Of a DNA stretch of 64,000 bases, positions 26,729 to 35,024 are shown piece by piece. A model generated the notes under the pieces. It worked only from the letters and a program-made list of their open reading frames with translations, did not search any database and was not told the DNA's origin. A program made the translations under genes and the position numbers. The first letter of the stretch is position 1, and each line of letters opens with the position of its first letter. Source of the stretch: CAVUMR01 sp963742715 (GTDB lineage: Bacteria; Actinomycetota; Actinomycetes; Mycobacteriales; Micromonosporaceae); NCBI GenBank assembly GCA_963742715.1, contig CAVUMR010000002.1:1674001-1738000 (forward strand), written 5' to 3'.

Positions 26729-28059
26729 GGAGCGGCCGTCCCGGTCGGCGCACGGGTGGCCGGCGCGTTGCCAGCGGCCACCGGGGCCGACCCGGCCGCG
26801 GACCCGACCGCGGACCCGACCGCGGACCCGGCCGTGGACCCGGCCAGCCGGTCGGCGAGCCGGGCCGCCCGCGCGGCGGCCTCGGTGGCATTGGCCGCGA
26901 GCGCCACCACCTGCCCGTTGTCGATCTCCTCCCGGTCGCGGTACGGCCCGTCGGCCCACGCCTGGATGACGACCGACGCGATCCCGTCCTCGTCGGCCGC
27001 GGCCCGCACGGTCGCCGGGTCGAGCCGTCCGACCCGGTCCAGCGCGTGTACCGCCCCGCCGGCCCGCCACGGGATCGGCAGCAGCGGCTCGTCCACCGTG
27101 AACACGTCGACCAGTTCCGGCGGCAGCGGATCCCCGGTGGCCAGCGCCACCGACGTGGCGATGAGGTTCGGGCCGCCGCACCGGTACACGATCTCGGCCG
27201 CGCCGCCGCCACCGAGCCGGCCGTTCACCTCGATGACCTGTGGCTGCCCGCCGCAGACGGTCAGCTCGACCAGGCTCACGCCGTTCGCGATGCCCGTCGC
27301 GGCGACGGCGCCGGCCGCGACGCGGGCACACGCCACAGCGAGATCATCGGTGTACGGGCCGTGGTAGCCGAGGTTCACCGGGCGGTCGCCGCGCAGCTCG
27401 TTGGTGGCGCGGAACACGATCACCGCTCTGGTCGTACCGCCCCGGCTGACCGTGTGTACGTCCACGGGGTTGCCGTCCTGCCAGCGTTCGACCAGCACCC
27501 CGCCGGTACCGTGCCGGCGCAGCAGCCAGGCCAGCTTGTACGCGCGGCGCGCCTGCGCCTCGTCGACCACCCGGGAGACGCCGATGCTGTTCGAGCCGTT
27601 GGCCGGCTTCACCACCGCCGGAAAGCCGAGCTCGCGCGCCGCCGCGACCGCGGCTTCCAGCGTCGGGGTCTCCCGCCAGGCGGTCTGCGGTACGCCGACC
27701 GCGTCGAACCGCCGCCGCATCGCCACCTTGTCGGCCGCGGCCTCGGCCGCCGCCGCGTCGTGAGCGGGCAGCCCGTGGCGCCGGGCGGTGGCGGCCACCA
27801 GCGGCAACCACTCGTCGACGAAGGTGAGCATGCCGGCCGGCCGGTACCGGTCGACGGCGCCGTCGAGCACCGCGGCCACCTCGTCGGCCGGCGCGTCCCA
27901 GGCCAGCGGGATCGGTACGTCCGCCAGCGGGAGCAGGGCCGACCCGGGGTGGTCGAGGAGCACCAGCCGGTACGGCAGCCGCAGGAGCGTGCGCAGCGCG
28001 AACTCCGCGCCGGCGCCGAGGCCGGCGACCAGCAGGGTCCGGTCCCGCCTGGCGTTCAT
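26725..28059 (-). CDS. ATP-grasp ligase (biotin carboxylase/L-amino acid ligase type)
   Basis: 444 residues; ATG 13 bp after the preceding stop. The N-terminal part has a Rossmann-like beginning (LLVAGLGAGAEFALRTLL). The central ATP-grasp portion has DKVAMRRRFDAVGVP, VVKPANGSNSIGV (phosphate-binding loop) and VIEVNGRLGGGG (metal-binding Glu/Asn). This family ligates a carboxylate to an amine through an acylphosphate. In this setting it could couple an amino acid to the starter or to diaminopropionate. The last 45 residues are a low-complexity Ala/Gly/Ser tail produced by a 12-bp DNA repeat. The exact reaction cannot be inferred. Confidence 0.82.
   Translation of the reverse strand: MNARRDRTLLVAGLGAGAEFALRTLLRLPYRLVLLDHPGSALLPLADVPIPLAWDAPADEVAAVLDGAVDRYRPAGMLTFVDEWLPLVAATARRHGLPAHDAAAAEAAADKVAMRRRFDAVGVPQTAWRETPTLEAAVAAARELGFPAVVKPANGSNSIGVSRVVDEAQARRAYKLAWLLRRHGTGGVLVERWQDGNPVDVHTVSRGGTTRAVIVFRATNELRGDRPVNLGYHGPYTDDLAVACARVAAGAVAATGIANGVSLVELTVCGGQPQVIEVNGRLGGGGAAEIVYRCGGPNLIATSVALATGDPLPPELVDVFTVDEPLLPIPWRAGGAVHALDRVGRLDPATVRAAADEDGIASVVIQAWADGPYRDREEIDNGQVVALAANATEAAARAARLADRLAGSTAGSAVGSAVGSAAGSAPVAAGNAPATRAPTGTAAP
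26789..26842. repeat. 12-bp tandem repeat in the 3' end of the ATP-grasp gene
   Basis: About 4.5 copies of a GACCCGACCGCG unit, in frame, encode a GSAVGSAVGSA-like tail. The length is a multiple of three, so copy-number change would not break the gene. Confidence 0.85.
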
Positions 28060-28072
28060 CCGGTCCGTCCCG

Positions 28073-29158
28073 TCACAGCGAGGCGCCCTCGGCCACCCGG
28101 CGGCGCCGCGCGTGCTCCCGGCGCTCCTCCCGCCGCCGCCGGTCCCGAGTACGGGCCGCCTCGATGATGCTGGCCAGCAGCTCGGCGTACGACATGCCGG
28201 CGAGTTCGGCATGCTGGGCCATCGAGTCCTTCACCATCCAGGACGGGTTGCCGTTCGCCTCCAGCAGGTACGGCCGGCCCTCCTCGTCCAGGCGCCAGTC
28301 GATCCGCGCGTAGTCGCGCAACTTCAACCGGGAGAACAGCCGTACGCTCGCCGCCTCGATCGTCTCGATAGCACTCGCCGGTACGGATACCGGCGACCGG
28401 AACGGCGGGCCGAAGTTCGGGTGGTCGCGTTCCCACTTCAGGTCGTACGAGGCGATGTGCGGCGCGCCTGGCGGCATCCGGTCGTACCGGACCTCGGCGA
28501 CCGGGAGTACCCGCAGGTCGTCCAGCGGGTTGCCGAGCAGCGTGACACTGGCCTCGGTACCGCCGAGAAACCGCTGTACCAGCACCGGACCCGGAATCGC
28601 GAACTCCTCGCGCACGATCCGCAGCGCGGCGGCCAGCCCCTCGTCGTCGTGTACGACGTTGGCGCGGGTGATCCCGACACTGCCGTCGCCGACCGACGGT
28701 TTGACGATGGCCGGGTACGCGACGTCCGCGGGCGGCTCCTCCCCCGGCTGGACGACCCGCGTCGCCGGTACCGGCACACCCGCCGCCCGGGCCACCTCCA
28801 GCTGCGTGAGCTTGTCGCCGGTGAGGAACATCGCCTCGGCGCTCGCCCCGGTGTACGGGATGGACATCAGGTCCAGCAGCGCCGGGATGTGCCCGATCAG
28901 GTGCGGCAGGTTCATGTAGCCGTCGTCGGCGAGGTTGAGTACGAGGTCCACGTCGCGGCGCGCGGCGCGCAGCTCGCCGAGCAGGTCGTCGTGGCGCGAG
29001 TACACCGTGAACTCGTAGTCGGTCAGCTCGGCGAGCGCGGCGTGGAAGGCGAGCATCTTCCGGTCGTTCGGCTCGGGGATGGCCTCGACGCCGAAGTGGC
29101 TGACCGTCGGCCGGCGGTGATCCGCCAGCAGCACGGCGACGCGGGGGCGGCGCGTCAC
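28073..29158 (-). CDS. D-Ala-D-Ala ligase-like ATP-grasp protein
   Basis: 361 residues; GTG start with GAGGG about 8 bases upstream. It keeps the D-Ala-D-Ala ligase layout: an N-terminal domain with LVLNLADDG, PYTGASAEAMFLTGDKLTQLEVARAAGVPVPATR, the ATP-grasp loop IVKPSVGDGSVGI, and the metal-binding RIDWR...LLEANGNPSWM end. The C-terminal 35 residues are highly basic. Housekeeping Ddl genes sit with murein genes; this one lies between SbnB-like and ATP-grasp genes, so it probably joins two amino acids of the natural product. Two consecutive ATP-grasp ligases imply one or two peptide bonds made outside the NRPS. Self-resistance through altered cell-wall dipeptides is a weaker alternative. Confidence 0.82.
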   Translation of the reverse strand: MTRRPRVAVLLADHRRPTVSHFGVEAIPEPNDRKMLAFHAALAELTDYEFTVYSRHDDLLGELRAARRDVDLVLNLADDGYMNLPHLIGHIPALLDLMSIPYTGASAEAMFLTGDKLTQLEVARAAGVPVPATRVVQPGEEPPADVAYPAIVKPSVGDGSVGITRANVVHDDEGLAAALRIVREEFAIPGPVLVQRFLGGTEASVTLLGNPLDDLRVLPVAEVRYDRMPPGAPHIASYDLKWERDHPNFGPPFRSPVSVPASAIETIEAASVRLFSRLKLRDYARIDWRLDEEGRPYLLEANGNPSWMVKDSMAQHAELAGMSYAELLASIIEAARTRDRRRREERREHARRRRVAEGASL

Positions 29159-29188
29159 GGCATCACCCTCTCTCAGCGGGGCAGGTAG

Positions 29189-30361
29189 TCAGCGGGACAG
29201 GTGGTCGATGGTGGCGTCGAGTTCGGCCTGCCGGGCGACCGCCGCCGCCACGGCGACGTCGCAGATGCCCAGGCCGAACGGGTTGACGACGACCACGCCA
29301 GAGCCCGGTCGCGCGGAGCCGGCCAGGAAGTCCGGCAACAGCTCGGCGCGGAGCGCGCCCGTGGCGGCGTCCCCCCGGTTCTGCGCGCTCGGGTTATCCG
29401 TGCTCGCGTTCTCCGCGCTCGGGTTATCCGTGCCCGCGTTCTCCGCGCTCGCGCGCAGGAGCCGGCCGAGCGGTCGCCGGTCGTCGGCCAGCACGATGCC
29501 GAGGTCATCGACGACCACCTGACCGGCGCGCTGGAACACCTCGTCGTGCAGGTCCCCCAGCGACACGTTCAGGACCAGTCGCGCCTCGCACAGCCATGAC
29601 CAGGGAACATACTGCTCCGACGCGGTCGTGGTGAAGACGACGACGTCGGCTGAGCGGGCCGCTTCCTCCGCCGACGCGGCAACGCTCAGGTCGCCCGGCC
29701 AGGCCGCGGCCATGGCGTGGGCCCGCGCGGGTACCCGGTCGAAGGCCACCAGCCGTCGCGCCGCCGGGAGTACCCGCGCCAGCAGCCGCAGGTGCGTCGC
29801 GCCGAGTACCCCGCAGCCGATCAGGGCCACCGAGGTCGCCTCGGGCGCGAACACCTCGGCGGCCAGCGCCGACACCGCGGCGGTACGCGCGGCACTGATC
29901 GGACCGGCCGCGAGGATCACGGCCGGGGCCGCGGTCTGCGGGTCGAACAGGAGGACCAGCCCGCTCGCGCGTTCGGTACCCCGGTCGGGGTTGGTCGGGT
30001 TTGCGTTGATCACCTTGACGCCGACGCCGGTCGGTACCCGCGCGGGCAGGCAGATGCTGCGGGCCGACGAACCGTCCGGCGCGGACCACGCCAGGTACGC
30101 CTCGTCGGGCAGCACCGTGTCACCGGCCCGGTGGGCCAGCAGCGCCTCGCGGACTGCGGCGAGCACGTCGATCCGGTCGAGGGCGCGCTCGACCGCGGCC
30201 CGGTCGACGTACCGGATGGGGTCCGTGGTTCCGGTGGGGTCCCCATCCCTGGAGGGCGCCGCGTTCCTGGAGGGCGCCGCGTTCCCGGAGGGGTTCACGT
30301 TCCCGGAGGGGTTCGCGTTCCCGGAGGGGTTCGCGTTCCTGGAGTGCTCAGCTCCGGTCAT
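29189..30361 (-). CDS. SbnB-like N-(1-amino-1-carboxyethyl)glutamate dehydrogenase (ornithine cyclodeaminase family)
   Basis: 390 residues; the ATG overlaps the SbnA-like stop. The body is an ornithine cyclodeaminase/mu-crystallin fold. It has GVKVINANPTNP, the NAD-binding VALIGCGVLGATHLRLL near the middle, the VVVFTTTA strand, and a VVNPFGLGICDVAVA end. In staphyloferrin B and related pathways this protein, with SbnA, releases L-2,3-diaminopropionate and 2-oxoglutarate by NAD-dependent oxidation. The adjacent SbnA-like gene makes that role much likelier than ornithine cyclization. Odd features are a repetitive Asn-Pro-Ser-Gly N-terminus (about 45 residues) and a repetitive Asp-Asn-Pro-Ser insertion near residue 310. 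Both are encoded by tandem DNA repeats and are absent from the usual family core. Confidence 0.85.
   Translation of the reverse strand: MTGAEHSRNANPSGNANPSGNVNPSGNAAPSRNAAPSRDGDPTGTTDPIRYVDRAAVERALDRIDVLAAVREALLAHRAGDTVLPDEAYLAWSAPDGSSARSICLPARVPTGVGVKVINANPTNPDRGTERASGLVLLFDPQTAAPAVILAAGPISAARTAAVSALAAEVFAPEATSVALIGCGVLGATHLRLLARVLPAARRLVAFDRVPARAHAMAAAWPGDLSVAASAEEAARSADVVVFTTTASEQYVPWSWLCEARLVLNVSLGDLHDEVFQRAGQVVVDDLGIVLADDRRPLGRLLRASAENAGTDNPSAENASTDNPSAQNRGDAATGALRAELLPDFLAGSARPGSGVVVVNPFGLGICDVAVAAAVARQAELDATIDHLSR
29381..29450. repeat. 30-bp tandem repeat inside the SbnB-like gene
   Basis: About 2.3 copies of a 30-bp unit beginning CTCGGGTTATCCGTG. It is in frame and encodes a NPSAENA(S/G)TD repeat inserted in the C-terminal half of the protein. 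Confidence 0.85.
30246..30344. repeat. 18-bp tandem repeat at the 5' end of the SbnB-like gene
   Basis: About 5.5 copies of an 18-bp GTTCCCGGAGGGGTTCGC-type unit encode SGNANP-type hexapeptides right after the start codon. The copies diverge towards the gene body. Confidence 0.88.
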
Positions 30362-31356
30362 GTGACGGACCGCCAATGCTGCTGGTCGGACGGGTGTGCC
30401 GCCTGCTCGTGACCGGCGGCGTGCAGCCAGTCGCGGCTGTAGACGGTGGACAGGTAGTCGTCGCCATGATCGGCGGCCACGCAGACCGGCGGTGCCTCGG
30501 CGTCGCCCCGGGCCAGCAACGCCCGGGTGGCGGCGAGCACCGCGCCGCCGGACGCGCCGAGGGCGACCCCGGTGTCGCGGCGGAACTGCCAGCACTCGGC
30601 GAACGCGGTGCGGTCGTCCACGTACTCGACGGAATCGAGATCGTCCACGGTGAGGAACGCCGACGGCCGGGTCGAGCCGATGCCGGTCATCAACCGTGGG
30701 CCGGCCGGCCCACCCAGGGCACCTGAGCCGGTCGCGTCGACCGCTACCGCCCGCGGCGTCAGGCCGGCTTCGACCAGACCGTCGCGGATGCCGCGCAGGG
30801 TCGCGCCGGTGGACACCGCCGCGATCACCCAGTCGACGGCGCCGCCGGTCTGCCGCAGGATCTCGGGCGCGGTGGTGTCCCGGTGTACGGCCGGGTGCGC
30901 CGGGTTGTGGTACTGGTCGGCGAAGACGTACCGCGGGTCCGACGCGCACAGTTCGGCGACCCGGGCCAGCCGCGCGTCGAGGTAGGAACCGCTGGCATCC
31001 GGCGAGTCCACCAGCTCGATGGTGGCGCCGGCCGCGCGCAGCTTCTCCAGCTTCGCGGGCTGGGTCCGGGGGTCGACCACGGCCACGAACGGCAACCCGG
31101 CCGCGCGGCACACCATCGCCAGCCCGACGCCGAGGTTGCCGGACGTCGACTCGACCAGGACGAAGTCGCGGTCACCGTCCCGCCGGGCCAGCACGTCGTC
31201 GACCAGAGCGATCGCGGCCCGGTGCTTGACGCTGCCGGACGGATGCGTGGTCTCCATCTTCACCAGTACGGTCCGCCACGCGCCGGCCACGAACGTCTCG
31301 TACGCGACCATGGGCGTGCTCGCGACAGCCATGGCGGTACCCGACTGGATCGTCAT
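30358..31356 (-). CDS. SbnA-like PLP synthase for diaminopropionate precursor
   Basis: 332 residues of the cysteine synthase/cystathionine beta-synthase (fold type II PLP) family. The PLP lysine lies in THPSGSVKHRAA near residue 40, the phosphate-contact loop is STSGNLGVGLA, and the C-terminal part has GASGGAVLAATRALL. SbnA and its relatives condense O-phospho-L-serine with L-glutamate to N-(1-amino-1-carboxyl-2-ethyl)-glutamate, the SbnB substrate. The following gene is SbnB-like and overlaps by 4 bp, so the pair should make L-2,3-diaminopropionate. The ATG overlaps the upstream TGA as TGATG; an in-frame GTG one codon earlier is possible. An ordinary cysteine synthase is less likely in this context. 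Confidence 0.87.
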   Translation of the reverse strand: MTIQSGTAMAVASTPMVAYETFVAGAWRTVLVKMETTHPSGSVKHRAAIALVDDVLARRDGDRDFVLVESTSGNLGVGLAMVCRAAGLPFVAVVDPRTQPAKLEKLRAAGATIELVDSPDASGSYLDARLARVAELCASDPRYVFADQYHNPAHPAVHRDTTAPEILRQTGGAVDWVIAAVSTGATLRGIRDGLVEAGLTPRAVAVDATGSGALGGPAGPRLMTGIGSTRPSAFLTVDDLDSVEYVDDRTAFAECWQFRRDTGVALGASGGAVLAATRALLARGDAEAPPVCVAADHGDDYLSTVYSRDWLHAAGHEQAAHPSDQQHWRSVT

Positions 31357-32471
31357 CACCCACCGCTGGCGGTTGCCGCCGCGGCCGGCTGTCGCTCGTC
31401 CGCCGGTACCGAGTCGACCGGGCGCCCCAGCGCCCACTCGAGTACGGCGGCCGCGCTGAACATCTTCGCGGCGGCCTGGTCGAAGGCGATGCTGCGGGGA
31501 CCGTCGAGGACGTCGGCATCCACCTCCACGCCGCGGTGGGCCGGCAGGTCGTGCATGAAGACCGCCCCGGGCCAGCGGGCCATCAGCGCGGCGTCGACCC
31601 GGTACGGCGCGAACACCGCGCGCCAGTCGGGGGAAGCCTTGACCGTCCCGGTGGTCTCCCAGCGGGTGGTGTACACGACGTCGACGTGGTCGGGCCAGCG
31701 GCCGGCCTCGTGCCGCTCGTCGATGCTGGCGCCGGTGCGTTCGGCCTGCTCCCGGGCTACGGCGAGAACCCCGGGTGGCAGGCCGTAGCCCGGTGGCGTG
31801 CGCAGTGCCAGCGCGGCGCCCCGGACGCGGGCCAGCGCCAGAGCGAGCGCCACGGCGGTGTTGTTGCCCTCCCCCACGTACAGCACCGACAGGTTCTCGA
31901 TCCGGCCGAAGTGGATCATCATCGCGGTGAGATCGGTCAGCGCCTGGGTCGGGTGTTCCTGGCTGCTCATCGCGTTGACGACGGACATGGTCGACTGCCT
32001 GGCGTACTCGCGCAGTCCGTTGGCGTCGGCGGCGGTACGGGCGACGAGCGCGTCGAGCATCCCGGCCAGCACCAGGCCGGTGTCGGCCGGCGTCTCGCCG
32101 GTGTTCTCCTGGAGGTCGTCCGGCCCGTACGGGATGACCTGCGCGCCCAACCGCAGCGCGGCGGCCGAGAACGCGGTCCGGGTACGGGTGGAGGTGTTGC
32201 GGAAGTAGGTACCGACGACGCGCCCCGCCGCCCCGGGCCAGATCCGCGCCTCGCCGCGGGCGTGCGCGGCGCCACGGGCCACGATGTCGAGCAGCGTCGC
32301 GGTGTCCAGGTCCTCGATGCTGATCAGGTGCCGGGCCTGTCGGTGTACCGCCAGCAGCCGGCCGTCGCGTTGGTCCTCGCCATCGCGTCGGTGCTCGCCA
32401 TCGCGTTGGTGCTCGCCATCGCGTTGGTACTCGCCATCGCGTCGGTGCTCGCTGTCGCGGCGGGCCGTCAT
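31356..32471 (-). CDS. Ornithine carbamoyltransferase-family enzyme with altered amine site
   Basis: 371 residues. The carbamoyl-phosphate motifs are intact: FRNTSTRTRTAF and QEHPTQALTD. The PAHRGVEV segment is of the ornithine type. The amine-side signatures are changed: HCLP reads HDLP, and the DxxxSMG loop is replaced by YTTRWETTG. The enzyme should therefore carbamoylate an amine other than ornithine. With the SbnA/SbnB pair next door, a natural substrate is diaminopropionate, giving ureidoalanine, as proposed for VioL of the viomycin pathway. The first 30 residues are an Arg/Asp/Glu/His repeat encoded by an 18-bp DNA repeat. It overlaps the decarboxylase stop by ATGA. Confidence 0.85.
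   Translation of the reverse strand: MTARRDSEHRRDGEYQRDGEHQRDGEHRRDGEDQRDGRLLAVHRQARHLISIEDLDTATLLDIVARGAAHARGEARIWPGAAGRVVGTYFRNTSTRTRTAFSAAALRLGAQVIPYGPDDLQENTGETPADTGLVLAGMLDALVARTAADANGLREYARQSTMSVVNAMSSQEHPTQALTDLTAMMIHFGRIENLSVLYVGEGNNTAVALALALARVRGAALALRTPPGYGLPPGVLAVAREQAERTGASIDERHEAGRWPDHVDVVYTTRWETTGTVKASPDWRAVFAPYRVDAALMARWPGAVFMHDLPAHRGVEVDADVLDGPRSIAFDQAAAKMFSAAAVLEWALGRPVDSVPADERQPAAAATASGG
32363..32457. repeat. 18-bp tandem repeat at the 5' end of the carbamoyltransferase gene
   Basis: About five copies of a TCGCCATCGCGTTGGTGC-type unit, in frame, encode a repeated GE(H/Y/D)(Q/R)RD hexapeptide. It is distinct in sequence from the repeat in the SbnB-like gene. Confidence 0.88.
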
Positions 32472-33937
32472 GCAGAGGTACCTAGTGGACGCCCGGCCGC
32501 GGTGTCAACGACGCGTACGCCCCGGCCGGTGGGGTCGGTCGCGCCGTGCACGCGCCGGCCTTCCCGTACCGCGGCCTGCAGGGTTTCGCAGTGCGCGGCC
32601 GAGATCACCTCACCGGCGATGAACACCGGGAAGCCCGGCGGGTACACCGCGAGGGTCTCGGCACTGATCTCGCCCACCGCGTCGGCCCAGGCAACGCGGC
32701 GCCGGGGGCCGAACCTGGCCTGCTGGACGGTGGCCTTCATCAGCGGTACGGCGGGCGCCGGGTGGACCACCGCAGGTAGGGGTGCCCGCGCGGGCAGCCG
32801 GCACAGGATGTCGACGGCCGGCCGCAGCGCGTCGAAGGTCTCGCCCAGGCCGAGGACGAACCCGATCAGGCGCGGGCCGCTGCTCTCGCAGATGATGCCG
32901 TGCTCGTTCTCGAGCATCCGGCTGACCGTCGTGCCGTCGTACCCGCCGGTCGCCACGTCGATGATGAGCCGTAGCGGGTCGTCGCTGGGTACCACGGTGA
33001 ACGGGGTGTGCCCGATCGCGGCGATCGCGTCCCGGCGGGTCCGGAGCGCCCGCGCGGCGAGTCGGTCGGCCTGGCTCGTAGCCCGGCGGCGGGCGGCGTC
33101 GACCGAGGCGGCCAGCAGGTAGCTCGCGCTGGTCGACGTGATCAGAGCGAGCGCGTCGTCGAGCTCGTGGTCGGTCAGCCGACCGCCGGGCGCGCTGAGC
33201 AGCACCCCCGACTGGCCGAGCGAGCCGAGGTGCTTGTGCGTGGACACCACCGCGACATCCGCGCCGACCGCCGTGGGACTCGGCGGGAACCTGGGGTCCA
33301 AGCCGAAGTGCGGTCCCCACGAACAGTCGACCACCAGCGCCGCCCCGGCCCGGTGCGCGACCTCGGCCAGGCCGGCCACATCGGCCACCGCCCCGTGGTA
33401 CGTCGGTGACGTCACGAACACCGCCCCGACCTCGGGACCCTTCGCCAGCGCCTGGGCCAGCGCATCGCGGGTCAGCGACAGCGGTACGCCGTACCGCGGG
33501 TCGACGGCGTCGGGAAGGAAGGTCGCGTCCAGACCGGTGAGCGCCAGCCCGGAGAACAGGCTGATGTGGGCCGAACGCTGCAACAGGACCCGTCGACCGC
33601 GATCGGCGACCGCGATGGTCGCGGCGATGATGCCCTGGGACCCGCCCTGGGTGAGGAACCAGGCGCGCCGCGCCCCGTACGCCTCCGCCAGCAGCCGGCG
33701 CGCCTCGTCGTACGGCGACGGTCCGTCGGTACGCCCGTCCACGCCGGCGATGTCGTGCGGCAGGTCGAGCGCGTACGGCGATTGCCCGATCAGCTCCAGC
33801 GCCGGCCCGTCGACCCAGGCGCCGCCCTTGTGCCCGGGGACGCAGCCCCGCCAGCTCAGTGAGGTGGACGCGGCGGCGAGGGCGTCCAGCAGTGGCGCGG
33901 GGCCACCTGGCCTTCCGGACTCCCCGCCTCCGTGCAT
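32468..33937 (-). CDS. Orn/Lys/Arg decarboxylase-family PLP enzyme, first gene of the operon
   Basis: 489 residues from an ATG at 33937 with GGAGGG just upstream; the frame stays open to a GTG at 34006. It has the fold type I PLP layout of the Gram-positive speA/cad-type decarboxylases: RGCVPGHKGG, GGSQGIIAATIAVADRG, DCSWGPHFG, and the PLP lysine in VSTHKHLGSLGQSG. The C-terminal domain ends with PPGFPVFIAGEVIS, the PPGIP-like signature of the family. It would decarboxylate a basic amino acid or a derivative, giving a diamine or amine building block. In this operon the substrate could be arginine, ornithine, lysine or a downstream diaminopropionate derivative. Not decidable from sequence. Confidence 0.85.
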   Translation of the reverse strand: MHGGGESGRPGGPAPLLDALAAASTSLSWRGCVPGHKGGAWVDGPALELIGQSPYALDLPHDIAGVDGRTDGPSPYDEARRLLAEAYGARRAWFLTQGGSQGIIAATIAVADRGRRVLLQRSAHISLFSGLALTGLDATFLPDAVDPRYGVPLSLTRDALAQALAKGPEVGAVFVTSPTYHGAVADVAGLAEVAHRAGAALVVDCSWGPHFGLDPRFPPSPTAVGADVAVVSTHKHLGSLGQSGVLLSAPGGRLTDHELDDALALITSTSASYLLAASVDAARRRATSQADRLAARALRTRRDAIAAIGHTPFTVVPSDDPLRLIIDVATGGYDGTTVSRMLENEHGIICESSGPRLIGFVLGLGETFDALRPAVDILCRLPARAPLPAVVHPAPAVPLMKATVQQARFGPRRRVAWADAVGEISAETLAVYPPGFPVFIAGEVISAAHCETLQAAVREGRRVHGATDPTGRGVRVVDTAAGRPLGTSA

Positions 33938-34035
33938 CCATCCCTCCGCTGCCCGAGGTGCCGCCGTGAGACTCGCCGGAAGATCAGATCGCGAACTATG
34001 GAGCACCGTACGACGTTGATCTCCTGGTGGGAAGT

Positions 34036-34058
34036 CCGGACCGTATCGGATGGTCCGG
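34036..34058. promoter_or_regulatory. Inverted repeat in the divergent intergenic region
   Basis: Perfect 7-bp arms (CCGGACC / GGTCCGG) separated by 9 bp, between the first gene of the biosynthetic operon and the divergent gene at 34215. A possible operator or hairpin. The 277-bp region between 33937 and 34215 has no other feature I can support, and no convincing -10/-35 pair was found by eye. Confidence 0.35.
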
Positions 34059-34214
34059 GGCGCTTCATGCGGTCATGACGGTCAGCTCCGGGCGTACCCG
34101 ATCGAGCCCGCCTATCCGAACAGTTCTTGAATTACGCCCCGGGCCCCCTCCGACCTGGACCAGAAGTGAGCGATTGTCACGTCAGAACCTTCCGTCAGCG
34201 GCACAACGCCGACA

Positions 34215-34937
34215 GTGATCAGCTCTGTCGCATCGGTGGATCCGCGAGCGGATAGCCGCGGTCGCACTACCTTTGCCGAGGTGGAGCTCTTCTCACTGTC
34301 GTGGACGGCGTTGCGTACGGCGGTCGCCGAACTGCCGGACGAGGACTTCGCCCGGCCGTCCGGCTGTACCGGCTGGCTCGTGCGGGACCTGGTGTGCCAT
34401 CTGATCATCGACGCCCAGGACGTCCTGATCACGCTCGTGACTCCCGTCGAGGCGGAACCGACCCGCGACGCGGTGACCTACTGGAAGGTCGCCGACACGC
34501 CGCCGACCGGGGACGACCCGCTCGACGCGCTGATCGTCCGGCTGGCCGCCGCGTACGAGGAGCCGGAGCTGCTCAAGTTCCACCTCGACGACGTGGGCTC
34601 CGCCGCCGGGCGCGCCGCCGCACTCGTCGACCCGGACCTGCGGGTCGGTACCCAGGACGAGGTCCTCACCGCGGGCGACTACCTCGGCGCGTACGTGCTG
34701 GAGTGGACGCTGCACCACCTCGACCTGATCGCGCACCTCCCGGACGCGGCGGAACCGCCCGCGGAAGCGCTCGCCCGGTCCCGCGAGCTGCTGGAGAAGA
34801 TCGCCGGGGCATCGTTCCCCGCGTCGTTCTCCGACACCGACGCGCTGTTGGTCGGCACCGGACGGCGCGCCCCGACCTACCCGGAACGGGCCGAGCTGGG
34901 CGAGCTGGCCGGGAGACTCCCGCTCGTCCTGGGGTGA
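34215..34937 (+). CDS. Maleylpyruvate isomerase N-terminal/DinB-like metal-binding protein
   Basis: 240 residues from GTG; GTGs at 34236 and 34281 are in-frame alternatives, and no clear ribosome-binding site decides between them. The body matches the actinobacterial maleylpyruvate isomerase/TIGR03083 group, a four-helix DinB fold. It has LPDEDFARPSGCTGWLVRDLVCHL, with the first metal His in the last helix turn, and EWTLHHLDLIAHLP with further His. Members are mycothiol-dependent enzymes or unknowns. It is not obviously part of the biosynthetic operon (opposite strand) and converges on the SARP gene. Function in this organism unknown. Confidence 0.75.
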   Translation: MISSVASVDPRADSRGRTTFAEVELFSLSWTALRTAVAELPDEDFARPSGCTGWLVRDLVCHLIIDAQDVLITLVTPVEAEPTRDAVTYWKVADTPPTGDDPLDALIVRLAAAYEEPELLKFHLDDVGSAAGRAAALVDPDLRVGTQDEVLTAGDYLGAYVLEWTLHHLDLIAHLPDAAEPPAEALARSRELLEKIAGASFPASFSDTDALLVGTGRRAPTYPERAELGELAGRLPLVLG

Positions 34938-35024
34938 TCGTCCGGCTGACCGGAACCGTTGGCCCGGGCCCGCTGCACGCTCCCGACCACAGGCGGAGAT
35001 CGGATATTGCCGACAGCAGATGGC

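Noticed and set aside
28073..29158. Housekeeping D-Ala-D-Ala ligase
   Set aside because: The fold fits, but its place inside the biosynthetic operon next to a second ATP-grasp ligase and its basic tail argue for a pathway role.
29189..30361. Ornithine cyclodeaminase making proline
   Set aside because: Same family, but overlap with an SbnA-like gene favours the diaminopropionate route.
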